A stretch of 64,000 nt of DNA from Alkalicoccobacillus gibsonii (GCF_016798245.1 NZ_JAEUZA010000004.1:62001-126000); one strand, 5' to 3'. Counted from the stretch's first letter, positions 34,435 through 43,635 are shown. Numbers and translations are program-made. Notes: generated by a model not told the origin, from the letters alone.

Positions 34435-35601
34435 TTAATGAGACCCTTTGACATTTAGTGATTGCTTTATTGTTTTCTTTTCAAAGGTTGATTGAGTAAT
34501 CTGTTCGTTTAGTTTCTTGGCATATAACTCTTCATCAATAGGAAGGTTTACCCATCCATCTGTCCATGTAGACAGCTGCATTGCATTTGATAAAGTGAGA
34601 CCAATGATGCCCTCATTTCCAGGTGCGACCAGCGCTTCATCAAATTGAATGGCACGAACAAAGTTTTGAGTAATCCCCTCATGTGCTAAATTAAGTCCAC
34701 CTACAGGGACCTCACATTTCCATGATTCCGGCATACCGAATCCACCTGAATATCTTTCATTAAACGTCGTTTCTGATTCTCTTAACCGCCAAAAAGTAAG
34801 TTGATCATGCTCAATGACTATTTTTCCACGGTCTCCAGTCAGCTCAAGACGATTTGTTCCAGGCGCTTCTCCTGTAGTGGTAACGAATACGGCTGTTGCG
34901 CCATTCGCATATTCGGCATAGGCGGTCACATCATCCTCCACTTCAATGTTTCGATACTTCCCAAAATGGCAGAAGGCACGAATTCTGGAGGGAATCATAT
35001 CAGTTAACCAATACATGAGATCAAGCTGGTGAGGACATTGGTTAATTAAAACGCCACCACCTTCACCTTCCCATGTGGCACGCCAATCGCTAGAATCGTA
35101 GTAGCTTTGTGAGCGGTACCAATCAGTGATAATCCAATTCATTCGTCTAATCGAGCCAAGCTCGTTTGACTGGACCATTTCTCTTAGCTTCAGGTACAGA
35201 GGATTCATACGTTGATTATACATCATTGAAAAAACCAATGTGCTTTTTTCGGCTTCTTCGTTCATTTCACGTACTTGTTTTGTGTAAACTCCAGCTGGTT
35301 TTTCCACAAGCACATGCAACCCATGCTTAAATGCTGTAATAGCTAAGGAAGGATGACTGTAGTGTGGAGTTGCAATAATGACGGCATCCACTAAATCAGA
35401 TTGAAAAAAAGCACTCTCGTCAGAAAAAATGGTGACTTGCTCCTCGGAGTACTTGTGTTCAATTTCTTTGATACGATCCACTCGCTCTTCGAGAATCGCC
35501 GTTAGCTTAGCGCCTTTAATCCGGCCTTCATACAAGTAATTTGCATGAGCACTCCCCATATTACCTATACCAATCACACCAATACGAGTTATCTCAGTCA
35601 T
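34435..35601 (-). CDS. Gfo/Idh/MocA family oxidoreductase
   Basis: A 388-residue member of the same family with canonical motifs: the Rossmann loop IGVIGIGNMGSAHANYL at the N-terminus, the catalytic-site VEKPAGVYTKQ near residue 97, and GGGVLINQCPHQLDLMYWL near residue 180. First gene of a three-gene operon with the second oxidoreductase and the AraC regulator. AAAGGGGTGAC precedes its ATG. No kinase or transporter is linked, so the pathway is incomplete here. Confidence 0.9.
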   Translation of the reverse strand: MTEITRIGVIGIGNMGSAHANYLYEGRIKGAKLTAILEERVDRIKEIEHKYSEEQVTIFSDESAFFQSDLVDAVIIATPHYSHPSLAITAFKHGLHVLVEKPAGVYTKQVREMNEEAEKSTLVFSMMYNQRMNPLYLKLREMVQSNELGSIRRMNWIITDWYRSQSYYDSSDWRATWEGEGGGVLINQCPHQLDLMYWLTDMIPSRIRAFCHFGKYRNIEVEDDVTAYAEYANGATAVFVTTTGEAPGTNRLELTGDRGKIVIEHDQLTFWRLRESETTFNERYSGGFGMPESWKCEVPVGGLNLAHEGITQNFVRAIQFDEALVAPGNEGIIGLTLSNAMQLSTWTDGWVNLPIDEELYAKKLNEQITQSTFEKKTIKQSLNVKGSH

Positions 35602-35713
35602 CTAGTCACCCCTTTAATCGTCATACTGCTAGTGTAACGGAATATGCGAAAAGATACTTTGTTCTGATTAATGAAAGTGATGTGTCATTTATACGTGGTT
35701 GTTCTCTAGAATA

Positions 35714-35746
35714 CAAAAAAGACGAGCATCACATGGATGTCTCGTC
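35714..35746 (-). terminator. terminator of the penicillin-binding protein gene
   Basis: On the minus strand, arms GACGAGacATC and GATgCTCGTC around a short loop, followed by six to seven Ts. Confidence 0.75.
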
Positions 35747-35754
35747 TCGTTGTG

Positions 35755-38565
35755 TTAATTATCGTCTGAGTCTTCATCAGAAGAATCTTCTTCATTACTC
35801 TCGTCTGAATCCTCTTCATCCGCGTCTTCATCTGAATCATCATCCGAATTATCTTCTTGATCTGCTTCATCCTCGTCCGACCAATCACTGGCCCGAGCAA
35901 TGTCAGATGCACCAGACTCGTTACCTACTGAGTCAACAGCTGTTACATAATAGGCATATGTTCCATTTCCTACACTGTAGTTTGTGGACTCATTGCCTTT
36001 CACAGATTGAACCACGTTAAAGTCATTGCTACCATTATCAGCTCGATAAATACGGTAACCAACAATATCACTTGCATCATGTTTTGACCAATTTAATGAG
36101 TCACCATTAAGTGATACCCCAGATACCTTTCCTGGTGTATTTCCATTATCAGGAGCTTCTTCGTTACCAACCACGCCACTTATTGAGTCAGGTAGATATG
36201 ATGAGACATCTCCAACACCAAATAAATCGCCTGAAACGGACAATCCTCGTTCTGTAAACTCATCAGGAGTATTGCTGCGAGCCTTGTAGTTTTTGCCGTT
36301 AATTGTTACATACCGCTCTGACTTTAAGTTATCAGTAGAATTCGGTAGATATTTTGAATTAAAAAGATCCGTTGTCACAAGGTCAGCCTCTTCACAAGCT
36401 TTGGAAGGGGAGGTACCTGTTAAGCTACAGATTTTCTTTGCTACAATTCCTTCTGGTTGCTTAAATGATTCAGAAGGGGCCATGAGCTCAGCGTCCGCTT
36501 TATGCGCCGCGTTAGCGATATTCGCCCAGATCTTTTGGTTTCTTGGTCCGTAGCGAAGACCATTCACGGTTTGTTCAATCTGATACTCGGAATCGTAACC
36601 AATCCAGACACCAAGCGTCACATTGGGGTTGGTCGCCATAAACCAAGAGTCACGTACGTTTTGAGTTGTACCCGTTTTACCAGCCCAGTCCGCTTTAAAG
36701 TTTAGGTTACCTGGAACACTGCTTGCTGTTCCGCCTGGTTTAAGCACATCGCGCATCATATCGATGGTTAGATAGGTGGTTTGAGGCGTGAATACGTCTG
36801 TTACTTTTTCTTCATGCTCATATACCACGTCTCCATCGGCTTTTTCAATTCGATCAATCATATACGATTCCACGCGTTTTCCGCCGTTACCAAACGTAGA
36901 ATACGCATTTGTATTTTCTTCAACGCTTATATTAAGAGTTCCGAGCACTGTAGACTCATACGGGAGCTCTTCGTTTGCTAAAGGGATACCTAAGTTTTGA
37001 AGGGTTTCTCTAGCTGTGTCATGTGGCACCATATTCTGTGCACGAACGGCCGGTACATTTCGGGATTGTGCAAGAGATTTTCTTGCCGATTGTAACCCTT
37101 TGTGTCCAAAATCAAAATTATTAACTGGTTTTCCATTTGATTTATATTTCATCGGTGTATCAGGTACAACAAGTCCTGGCTGGATTGCACCTATTTCCAT
37201 TGCTGGAGCATAGCCAAGCAGTGGTTTCATCGTTGAACCCGTTTGTCGGTTTGCTTGAGTTGCATGGTTAAATTGCTTATCAGAGCTACCTTCCTCGCGC
37301 CCCGCGACAAAACCGATAATTGCACCCGTTTTATTTTCTTGGAGAACAGCTCCGACTTCTTCGATTTCACCTTTTTTCTCAGGACCAAAGAGGCTGTCAT
37401 CCTTTACTGCTTTTTGCATCTCATCATACACATCTTGGTTAATCGTAGTATGAATTCGATAGCCGTTATTAGAAAGCTCATTTGAAGCTGCCTGGTAGTA
37501 AGAATCAAGTGTCTCAGCTCGCTTTGCATCACTCATCTCGTCGAGGTTTACTTCATCTTCTTTCAATTTTGCCTCGACGACAATTGGCGTTGCTCTTCTC
37601 ATGACTTCATATGTCAGGTAGTGATATTTCTCCGTGATAGGAGGTGTAGGATCTGTGAAATCCCCTGCAATATCATATTCTAATGCTTCTTGTAATTCTT
37701 CATCAGAAATGTAGCCTTCTGAATTCATTCGAGTAAGAACGGTATTCATCCGATTTAATGCAGGATCAAGCGATTCTTTTACTTCACCCGTTGAAGTAAA
37801 TGGAGTGTATCCGAATGGACTTTGAGGAAGTCCGGCAATAAAGGCAGACTGTGCTAAGTTTAAATCCTTCGCATCGACACCAAAAATTCCAATTGCTGCA
37901 GATTGTACACCTGCAATTTGATTACCTGATGCATTTCGTCCAAATGGAACCACATTAAGGTAAGCCTCTAAAATATCTTCCTTACTCATAAAGTGCTCTA
38001 AACGCATAGCAAGTAGAATTTCCGTTGCTTTACGATCAAAGGAAACCTCACTTGATAAAATTTGCTGCTTTATTAACTGTTGAGTTAATGTACTCCCACC
38101 TGTTTGGGTTGAAGCATTTGCAAATTCTTGATATGTAGCACGTAGAATCGCCTTAGGCACAATCCCTTCATGCTCATAAAAGTACTCATCCTCTGTAGCG
38201 ACAATCGCCTGCTTAACATAATCTGATATGTCATCTAAGGCTACTTCATGACGCTCTAAATCTGACGGTAACTCACCCATGTAGGTGTCACCTGCAAAAA
38301 AGACCTGACTGGTTTCTTCATAATTATGAATTTTAGTCGTCATCTCTTCTGCATTCTGCAGTGGCTCATCTTTTACTAATGAAGCAAAGTAACCTGCTGC
38401 AGTACCCCCAACAAAAAAGAGTGACATCAATCCGAAAATAATAAAAAGCAAGAATAGGTTCCAAAATACTTGATAAGTAATGCCTACTTTGCGGAATAAT
38501 TGAATATCATCTAGTTTTTTATATAGTAGGTGTATTCTCTCTTTCAAACGAGAAAACATGGACAT
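35755..38565 (-). CDS. class A penicillin-binding protein (PBP1A-like) with FN3 domain and acidic tail
   Basis: A 936-residue bifunctional peptidoglycan synthase. Order: short cytoplasmic segment, one membrane helix (about 30-60), GT51 glycosyltransferase (about 90-270; ATEDEYFYEHEG with the catalytic Glu, and GGSTLTQQLIKQ), transpeptidase with the SxxK serine in TGSTMK (near 440), SRN and KTGTT motifs, then a fibronectin type III domain (about 790-885) and a final ~50 residues that are nearly all D, E, S and N. A Cys pair lies before the FN3 domain (ICSLTGTSPSKAC). The tail faces outward, an unusual feature that would bind cations. No clear paralogue sits beside acsA in B. subtilis. Confidence 0.9.
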   Translation of the reverse strand: MSMFSRLKERIHLLYKKLDDIQLFRKVGITYQVFWNLFLLFIIFGLMSLFFVGGTAAGYFASLVKDEPLQNAEEMTTKIHNYEETSQVFFAGDTYMGELPSDLERHEVALDDISDYVKQAIVATEDEYFYEHEGIVPKAILRATYQEFANASTQTGGSTLTQQLIKQQILSSEVSFDRKATEILLAMRLEHFMSKEDILEAYLNVVPFGRNASGNQIAGVQSAAIGIFGVDAKDLNLAQSAFIAGLPQSPFGYTPFTSTGEVKESLDPALNRMNTVLTRMNSEGYISDEELQEALEYDIAGDFTDPTPPITEKYHYLTYEVMRRATPIVVEAKLKEDEVNLDEMSDAKRAETLDSYYQAASNELSNNGYRIHTTINQDVYDEMQKAVKDDSLFGPEKKGEIEEVGAVLQENKTGAIIGFVAGREEGSSDKQFNHATQANRQTGSTMKPLLGYAPAMEIGAIQPGLVVPDTPMKYKSNGKPVNNFDFGHKGLQSARKSLAQSRNVPAVRAQNMVPHDTARETLQNLGIPLANEELPYESTVLGTLNISVEENTNAYSTFGNGGKRVESYMIDRIEKADGDVVYEHEEKVTDVFTPQTTYLTIDMMRDVLKPGGTASSVPGNLNFKADWAGKTGTTQNVRDSWFMATNPNVTLGVWIGYDSEYQIEQTVNGLRYGPRNQKIWANIANAAHKADAELMAPSESFKQPEGIVAKKICSLTGTSPSKACEEADLVTTDLFNSKYLPNSTDNLKSERYVTINGKNYKARSNTPDEFTERGLSVSGDLFGVGDVSSYLPDSISGVVGNEEAPDNGNTPGKVSGVSLNGDSLNWSKHDASDIVGYRIYRADNGSNDFNVVQSVKGNESTNYSVGNGTYAYYVTAVDSVGNESGASDIARASDWSDEDEADQEDNSDDDSDEDADEEDSDESNEEDSSDEDSDDN

Positions 38566-38649
38566 AACATACCTCCCTAAATAATCAGAAACAGTATAGC
38601 ATAGGATTAGATTAGATGAAATGCTATCAGGAAAGGTTTCTCGTATTTA

Positions 38650-38678
38650 TTGACTATGTCATCTGTTTGTGTTAAAAC
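38650..38678 (+). promoter_or_regulatory. promoter of the tyrS T-box leader
   Basis: TTGACT (38650-38655), 17-base spacer, TAAAAC (38673-38678). The -10 is poor, but spacing and position upstream of the leader fit. Confidence 0.45.
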
Positions 38679-38689
38679 TGTAACAATTG

Positions 38690-38924
38690 AATGAAATCAC
38701 AAGCGCGGAAGGGTCGGAGTATTTCAGTACACATCGATTAAAGAGAGCTGGCGGTAGGTGCAAGCCAGTACGAGATGCTGAAAGAATTACAACCTGGAGC
38801 TTTTTCTTTGTGTAGGAGCAAAGAACGGTAAATGCCGTTATAGACTGAGTGGGAAAGCGAATGCTTTTCAACAAGGGTGGTACCGCGATAACCTCGTCCC
38901 TTTTTAGGAGACGGGTTTTTTTGT
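38690..38924 (+). promoter_or_regulatory. tyrosine T-box riboswitch of tyrS
   Basis: Leader RNA that senses uncharged tRNA-Tyr. Visible parts: stem I with the GGTGCAAGCC element, the specifier codon TAC (38769-38771, tyrosine), the T-box AAGGGTGGTACCGCGA (38873-38888) that pairs with the tRNA acceptor end, and a terminator hairpin ending in seven Ts (38916-38922). With uncharged tRNA bound the antiterminator forms and tyrS is read. This accounts for most of the 394-base gap between the PBP gene and tyrS. Confidence 0.95.
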
Positions 38925-38959
38925 GTGCAAAAAGAGAGATTAATCGGAGGTTGAATGGT

Positions 38960-40204
38960 ATGGCAGAGTCCAAACGAGAGTTAACAGAAGAGCAAAAGCA
39001 GTTAGTCGAAACACAAGTGAAGGAATTAATGCGTGGTGTTGTTGAAATTGCGCCTGAACACGCATTTAAAGAGAAGATCGAACAATCAGTAGCAACAGGT
39101 GTCCCGCTTAAAATTAAGCTTGGAATGGATCCTTCTGCTCCTGACGTGCATATTGGTCACACGGTTGTCTTGCACAAGCTACGTCAATTCCAAGAATATG
39201 GCCATGAAATTCAGCTGTTAATTGGTGACTTCACCGGTCGTATCGGAGATCCAACAGGGAAGTCAGAAACAAGAAAAGCATTAACAAACGAACAAGTAAT
39301 GGAAAATGCTAGAACCTATGTAGAACAGTACAGCAAAGTGCTTGATATGGATAAAGTAACACTTATGTATAACTCGGAATGGTTAAAAGCATTAAATTTT
39401 GAGGATGTCATCAAGCTTGCAAGTAACTTAACGGTTGCTCGCTTATTAGAACGTGATGACTTTGAAAAACGCTACAAATCACAGCAACCCATCTCCATCC
39501 ATGAATTTTTCTATCCATTAATGCAAGGATACGATTCGGTTGCGATGAAGTCTGACATTGAAGTAGGAGGAACAGACCAAAAGTTCAACTTACTTATGGG
39601 ACGTCAGCTTCAAGAAGCGTACGGTCAAGAAAAGCAAGTCGCTATGACTCTTCCATTAATTGAAGGACTTGATGGCGTACGAAAAATGTCTAAGTCCCTA
39701 AACAACTACATCGGAATTGACGAGGCGCCAAACGAAATATTTGGTAAATCGATGTCGATCCCTGATGAGCTAATGGTGAAATACTTTAGACTAGCAACTG
39801 ATCTTCCATTAGAAGAAGTAGACATTCTTGAAAAAGGCTTAGCAGACGGTTCGATCCATCCGCGTGACGCCAAGATGAACCTTGGTAGCAAGCTTGTTGA
39901 AATGTACCATGGTCAAGAAGCAGCCAAAGAAGCCAGAAGCTACTTCGAGACTGTATTCCAAAAGAACGCCCTACCAGACGATATGCCAGTCGTAAAGTGG
40001 GAAAAGGATGCACAAATTGGTATCATCGATCTAGTAGTAGAACTCGGACTCCTTCCATCTAAAGGAGAAGCCCGTCGTATGATTCAAAACGGTGGCGTGA
40101 AGATGAATGAAGAGAAAGTAACAGACATTAAGACGGAAGTTACGATAACTGATGGGTTAATCGTGCAAGTAGGGAAGCGTAAGTTTGTGAAGATTACGCT
40201 GTAA
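38960..40204 (+). CDS. tyrS: tyrosyl-tRNA synthetase
   Basis: Charges tRNA-Tyr. The 414-residue class I synthetase has HIGH (64-67) and KMSKS (242-246) motifs, [14 protein letters not shown] in the tyrosine pocket, and a C-terminal S4-like RNA-binding domain (about 350-414, [17 protein letters not shown]). ATG at 38960 with CGGAGG nine bases upstream. Controlled by the T-box upstream, whose specifier is a tyrosine codon. Convergent with rpsD, each with its own terminator. Confidence 0.97.
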   Translation: MAESKRELTEEQKQLVETQVKELMRGVVEIAPEHAFKEKIEQSVATGVPLKIKLGMDPSAPDVHIGHTVVLHKLRQFQEYGHEIQLLIGDFTGRIGDPTGKSETRKALTNEQVMENARTYVEQYSKVLDMDKVTLMYNSEWLKALNFEDVIKLASNLTVARLLERDDFEKRYKSQQPISIHEFFYPLMQGYDSVAMKSDIEVGGTDQKFNLLMGRQLQEAYGQEKQVAMTLPLIEGLDGVRKMSKSLNNYIGIDEAPNEIFGKSMSIPDELMVKYFRLATDLPLEEVDILEKGLADGSIHPRDAKMNLGSKLVEMYHGQEAAKEARSYFETVFQKNALPDDMPVVKWEKDAQIGIIDLVVELGLLPSKGEARRMIQNGGVKMNEEKVTDIKTEVTITDGLIVQVGKRKFVKITL

Positions 40205-40220
40205 GAATAGTAGGAGAGAG

Positions 40221-40251
40221 GCAGCAACCTGAGGAGGGTTGCTGTTTTTTT
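40221..40251 (+). terminator. terminator of tyrS
   Basis: Arms CAGCAACC and GGTTGCTG around a 7-base loop, then seven Ts. Confidence 0.9.
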
Positions 40252-40256
40252 ATATG

Positions 40257-40292
40257 AAAAAACCTCAACTTGTTGGGTAACAAGTTGAGGTT
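40257..40292 (-). terminator. terminator of rpsD
   Basis: Perfect 14-base arms (AACCTCAACTTGTT and complement) around four bases; T-run on the minus strand. Confidence 0.92.
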
Positions 40293-40302
40293 CGTTAGCA
40301 GC

Positions 40303-40905
40303 TTAACGAGAGTAGAACTCAACGATAAGAGCTTCAGTGATTTCAGCAGGAAGTTCAGAACGCTCTGGAAGACGAGTGAACGTACCTTCTAGCTTTTCTG
40401 CGTCAAATGTTACGTAAGCAGGTACGAAGTTGTTTACTTCGATTGCTTCTTTAACAGCAGATAGGTTTTGTGAAGTTTCACGAAGACCAATTTGTTGACC
40501 TGGCGTTACGCGGTATGAAGGAATATCAACGCGCTTACCATCAACAGTCACGTGACCGTGGTTAACTAGTTGACGAGCTGCACGACGAGTGCGAGCAAGA
40601 CCTAGACGGTACACAAGGTTATCTAAACGAGACTCAAGTAAGATCATGAAGTTCTCACCGTGGATTCCGCTCATTTTACCAGCAATATCAAATGTGCGAC
40701 GGAATTGACGCTCATTTACTCCGTACATGTGACGAAGCTTTTGCTTTTCTTGTAATTGTAATCCGTACTCAGAAAGTTTCTTTCTTTGGTTTGGACCGTG
40801 TTGACCTGGAGCGTAAGGACGCTTTGCTAATTCTTTACCTGTTCCTGTAAGTGAAATCCCAAGACGACGGGATAACTTCCAAGATGGACCTGTATAACGT
40901 GACAT
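40303..40905 (-). CDS. rpsD: 30S ribosomal protein S4
   Basis: Primary 16S-rRNA-binding protein and assembly nucleator. The 200-residue protein begins [16 protein letters not shown] and has the S4 RNA-binding domain (about 92-155, [32 protein letters not shown]). ATG at 40905 follows AGGAGGATTCACCTT; the longer frame has no support. In B. subtilis S4 represses its own synthesis by binding the rpsD leader; the long structured leader here fits that. It is a single-gene transcript outside the ribosomal clusters, as in other bacilli. Confidence 0.98.
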   Translation of the reverse strand: MSRYTGPSWKLSRRLGISLTGTGKELAKRPYAPGQHGPNQRKKLSEYGLQLQEKQKLRHMYGVNERQFRRTFDIAGKMSGIHGENFMILLESRLDNLVYRLGLARTRRAARQLVNHGHVTVDGKRVDIPSYRVTPGQQIGLRETSQNLSAVKEAIEVNNFVPAYVTFDAEKLEGTFTRLPERSELPAEITEALIVEFYSR

Positions 40906-41097
40906 AAGGTGAATCCTCCTGTTATTTTGAATGTTGCAAAATAACAACCTCGTGGCAATCTCCTAGACTAGACGTTCTATTTTCATGCACCTTCGCTTCG
41001 ACAGCAGGAAGTTACGCGGTACACCTCAAATACGCAGCCGCTTCGAGGAATAGAATCAATCTACACTAAGCTTACCTTGGCTGTCTCATTTCACACA
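40906..41097 (-). promoter_or_regulatory. structured 5' leader of rpsD (S4 autoregulatory leader)
   Basis: About 190 bases between the predicted transcript start and the ATG. A perfect 10-base hairpin (TGTTATTTTG, 40920-40929, with its complement, 40937-40946) abuts the ribosome binding site. A long-range pair TTCTATT (40975-40981) / AATAGAA (41049-41055) encloses a GC-rich block. This layout suits translational autocontrol by S4, known for B. subtilis rpsD; the exact binding fold is not proven here. Confidence 0.65.
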
Positions 41098-41103
41098 AAG
41101 TTG

Positions 41104-41132
41104 ATTATATCTAGAATCATATAAGAAGTCAA
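41104..41132 (-). promoter_or_regulatory. sigma-A promoter of rpsD
   Basis: On the minus strand, -35 TTGACT (41127-41132), 17-base spacer, -10 TATAAT (41104-41109): near-consensus, as expected for a ribosomal protein gene. Confidence 0.82.
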
Positions 41133-41364
41133 TGATAGAAGAGGGTAATGCCTCACTATATAAGAAAAAAGTCATAGCAATTTGGAAGGTATTGCATTAT
41201 AATCAATCTATATTCTCACAAAATATTTAAACTATTTAACATTTTTACCGAAAAAACTGCTTTTAAACGAATGATACGGGTTTATATCCGCCTAAAGTAA
41301 GGTATTTGTATACATAGATTCATGAAAAACGGGACGTTAGTCTTGGTCTATGGTGGTGATAGCA
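41133..41364. other. AT-rich intergenic stretch without recognised features
   Basis: The part of the 459-base rpsD/ytrP divergent gap that is not leader or promoter of rpsD. It must hold the ytrP promoter, but no -35/-10 pair of good quality and spacing was found, and no small ORF with a ribosome binding site. Confidence 0.5.
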
Positions 41365-43578
41365 ATGAACGAGCTACGCAATTTATTTCAATATAACGAG
41401 TTTATACCCTTATGGGACGAGTTAGTTCCTTTTGAGGAAGAGCAACGAGTAGGGACAGAGTCATTTATCTACATGATTTGGACGGATTCGGGGCTCGTTT
41501 CTGCCAAGCAGATGGGTCCTGCATCTGATGAGCTTAATCGTGCGTTCCTTTCCTATTGTCAACATGACACAGACGTTGGGGCCGAAGAGTACATCTATAT
41601 CGAATCCAATCGTGCGTTCCAAGTTTCAAATCACCCTCCAATTAAATTTGGAGTGATGAGTCGAGAAGAACTATGTGAAAGAGACAAATTGGGTCTTCTT
41701 CTGCAACATATTGAACAAAAGCTGCTGACAAGTGATCGCGTATTTCATGCAGAGCTTCTGTTAAGAGAGGCAAACTATGAGATTTCGTTTCGTGCGTTAA
41801 TCAATGCTTTGTTTAACGAAAAAATTACTCAAGTGCTTCCTTATGAATTCACACTATTTGAATGGACGGAAGAACAGTTAAAGCACGCGCGAGGTAAAAA
41901 CTCGTTTCCACCTAACATTCTAAGAGATGCCAAACAGATTATTCATGAACAAGTATTGGCAAAAGGTAAAGCTACCTGTGCCGAGGTATATTCTGATGAG
42001 CAAAATCATTATATGGTGCTCCCCATTATCTTTGAGGCGCAGTGTCTTGGTTGTCTGATCTCTGAGTTACCAAAGCAATATCAAAAGAGCGGCACTATTT
42101 TTAGAGATATGGCCCTTTGGCTACAACCTCTCTTAGAAAAAGGTTATCAATTGGAACATGGCGAAAGAGAAGCGAAAAAGAAAGACTTACTCCTAGAAGT
42201 TACAAAAAAAGTCCACTCAACGATGGATATAAGTGAAGTACTCGCAAAGATTGTCTATGCGATTAAGCAAACCTATCCAACATATGATGTCTATTTAATG
42301 CTTTCACATGAGTGGGAGGTTCAAGAGGAATTACCTATTAAACCGTTCATTTATGGGTCAGAAGGATTGCATTCAAAAGCGGAGCAGGCTTTTCTTACTG
42401 GGTCCAATCAGGTGGAACGAAATCAAAAGCAGCAAATTCTTGATTTGTTTATGCCACTACGAGGCAAACAAGGCATTTACGGTGTGTTGGAAATCCATGC
42501 TTCTCCGTTGCTGCCTCTACCTGAAACAGAAATCTCTTTTATTGAGATTCTAGCGGACACTGGCGGGAATGCACTGGAAAATGCAGAGCTGTATCAACAA
42601 TCCAGAGATCTTATACATGATTTAAAATTAATTAATCGAGCAACTCATCAAATTAATAGTAAGTTAAACTTGAACGACTTAATTGAAAGTATGACACAAC
42701 AAATTAAAGAGGCATTTGGAGCGCAAGAAGTCGGGTTTCTATTGTTTGATCGATCCGACCAATCGATTATTCACCAAAGTGGAACACCTTATCTCCTGGC
42801 GAATCAGCATGAATTAGATGTTCATTCTATTATCGATCAGCTGTTAAGCAAAAAGGATCCAATTTATATTGGAGACACTGGGTTACATCATGAGATAGAG
42901 ACCGGTCCTTTTTCTTCGATGCTGGCCATTCCAATGATTCAAAAGGAAGCTGTACATGGTGCTGTCTTTGCGTTTCATCAAGAGTCCTACCATTTTACAT
43001 TTGAGAGCTTTAAATTGCTTCAATCATTAGTTCATCATTCAACGTTAGCTTTTACCAACACCTTACTTCATGAAGAACTAGAGAAGCTAGTCATTACGGA
43101 CCATTTAACAAACCTGCATTCTAGGAACTACCTCGAAGAATCGATGGAAGAATCTCTTATGGAACATGAGAAGGGAACCTTTTTACTCATAGATATTGAT
43201 GATTTTAAGAGGATTAATGATTCGTTTGGGCACCAAACTGGCGATGAAATTTTAAAGCAGGTGGCTAGCATTATCCAATCAAACATCCGCGAGACAGATG
43301 TTGCTGCGAGATGGGGCGGAGAGGAATTAGCGATCTACTTACCTAAAGTTGATCTTCGTGTAGGGACAGAAATTGCCAAACGAATTGTTAAAGCAGTCGC
43401 CCTTCAAACCAATCCGTCCGTCACCATCTCCTGTGGCGTTTCTCATTGGGATAAGAGCGAATCGCTTTCTCGTTCGTCGGAATGCCTCTTTAAATCAGCC
43501 GACACGGGCTTATATAAAGCGAAGGATGAGGGGAAAAACCGAGTAAAGATTGAAATGCCGCGAACAGCAGAGAGTTAG
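41365..43578 (+). CDS. ytrP: GAF-GGDEF protein YtrP, possible diguanylate cyclase
   Basis: A 737-residue cytosolic protein. An N-terminal region of unknown type (1-~260) is followed by two GAF-like sensory domains (about 265-410 and 425-560) and a C-terminal GGDEF domain (about 570-730). The active-site loop is GGEEL (651-655), a permitted variant of GG(D/E)EF, and the RETD inhibitory I-site lies the usual five residues before it. So c-di-GMP synthesis with product inhibition is plausible. B. subtilis YtrP is considered inactive as a cyclase. ATG at 41365 with GGTGGTGA upstream is preferred to ATG at 41350. Confidence 0.85.
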   Translation: MNELRNLFQYNEFIPLWDELVPFEEEQRVGTESFIYMIWTDSGLVSAKQMGPASDELNRAFLSYCQHDTDVGAEEYIYIESNRAFQVSNHPPIKFGVMSREELCERDKLGLLLQHIEQKLLTSDRVFHAELLLREANYEISFRALINALFNEKITQVLPYEFTLFEWTEEQLKHARGKNSFPPNILRDAKQIIHEQVLAKGKATCAEVYSDEQNHYMVLPIIFEAQCLGCLISELPKQYQKSGTIFRDMALWLQPLLEKGYQLEHGEREAKKKDLLLEVTKKVHSTMDISEVLAKIVYAIKQTYPTYDVYLMLSHEWEVQEELPIKPFIYGSEGLHSKAEQAFLTGSNQVERNQKQQILDLFMPLRGKQGIYGVLEIHASPLLPLPETEISFIEILADTGGNALENAELYQQSRDLIHDLKLINRATHQINSKLNLNDLIESMTQQIKEAFGAQEVGFLLFDRSDQSIIHQSGTPYLLANQHELDVHSIIDQLLSKKDPIYIGDTGLHHEIETGPFSSMLAIPMIQKEAVHGAVFAFHQESYHFTFESFKLLQSLVHHSTLAFTNTLLHEELEKLVITDHLTNLHSRNYLEESMEESLMEHEKGTFLLIDIDDFKRINDSFGHQTGDEILKQVASIIQSNIRETDVAARWGGEELAIYLPKVDLRVGTEIAKRIVKAVALQTNPSVTISCGVSHWDKSESLSRSSECLFKSADTGLYKAKDEGKNRVKIEMPRTAES

Positions 43579-43595
43579 ATTATCGATTAAAAAAT

Positions 43596-43635
43596 AAGAC
43601 TGATGATTCTTAAGTCGAATCATCAGTCTTTTGTG
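43596..43635. terminator. bidirectional terminator ytrP/ytsP
   Basis: Perfect 14-base arms (AAGACTGATGATTC, 43596-43609, and complement, 43617-43630) around 7 bases. A short inverted repeat, TCTAGcGGAA/TTCCaCTAGA, follows at 43647-43668. Confidence 0.88.

Noticed and set aside
35541-36020. 159-codon plus-strand frame rich in His, Leu and Ser
   Set aside because: Complement of the acidic tail of the penicillin-binding protein and the start of an oxidoreductase gene; composition explained by that.
40960-41045. A GGTGTACCGCG block in the rpsD leader that resembles the T-box core GGTGGTACCGCG
   Set aside because: One base is missing, no specifier stem or terminator is present, and the downstream gene is a ribosomal protein. 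Chance likeness, or part of the S4-binding fold.
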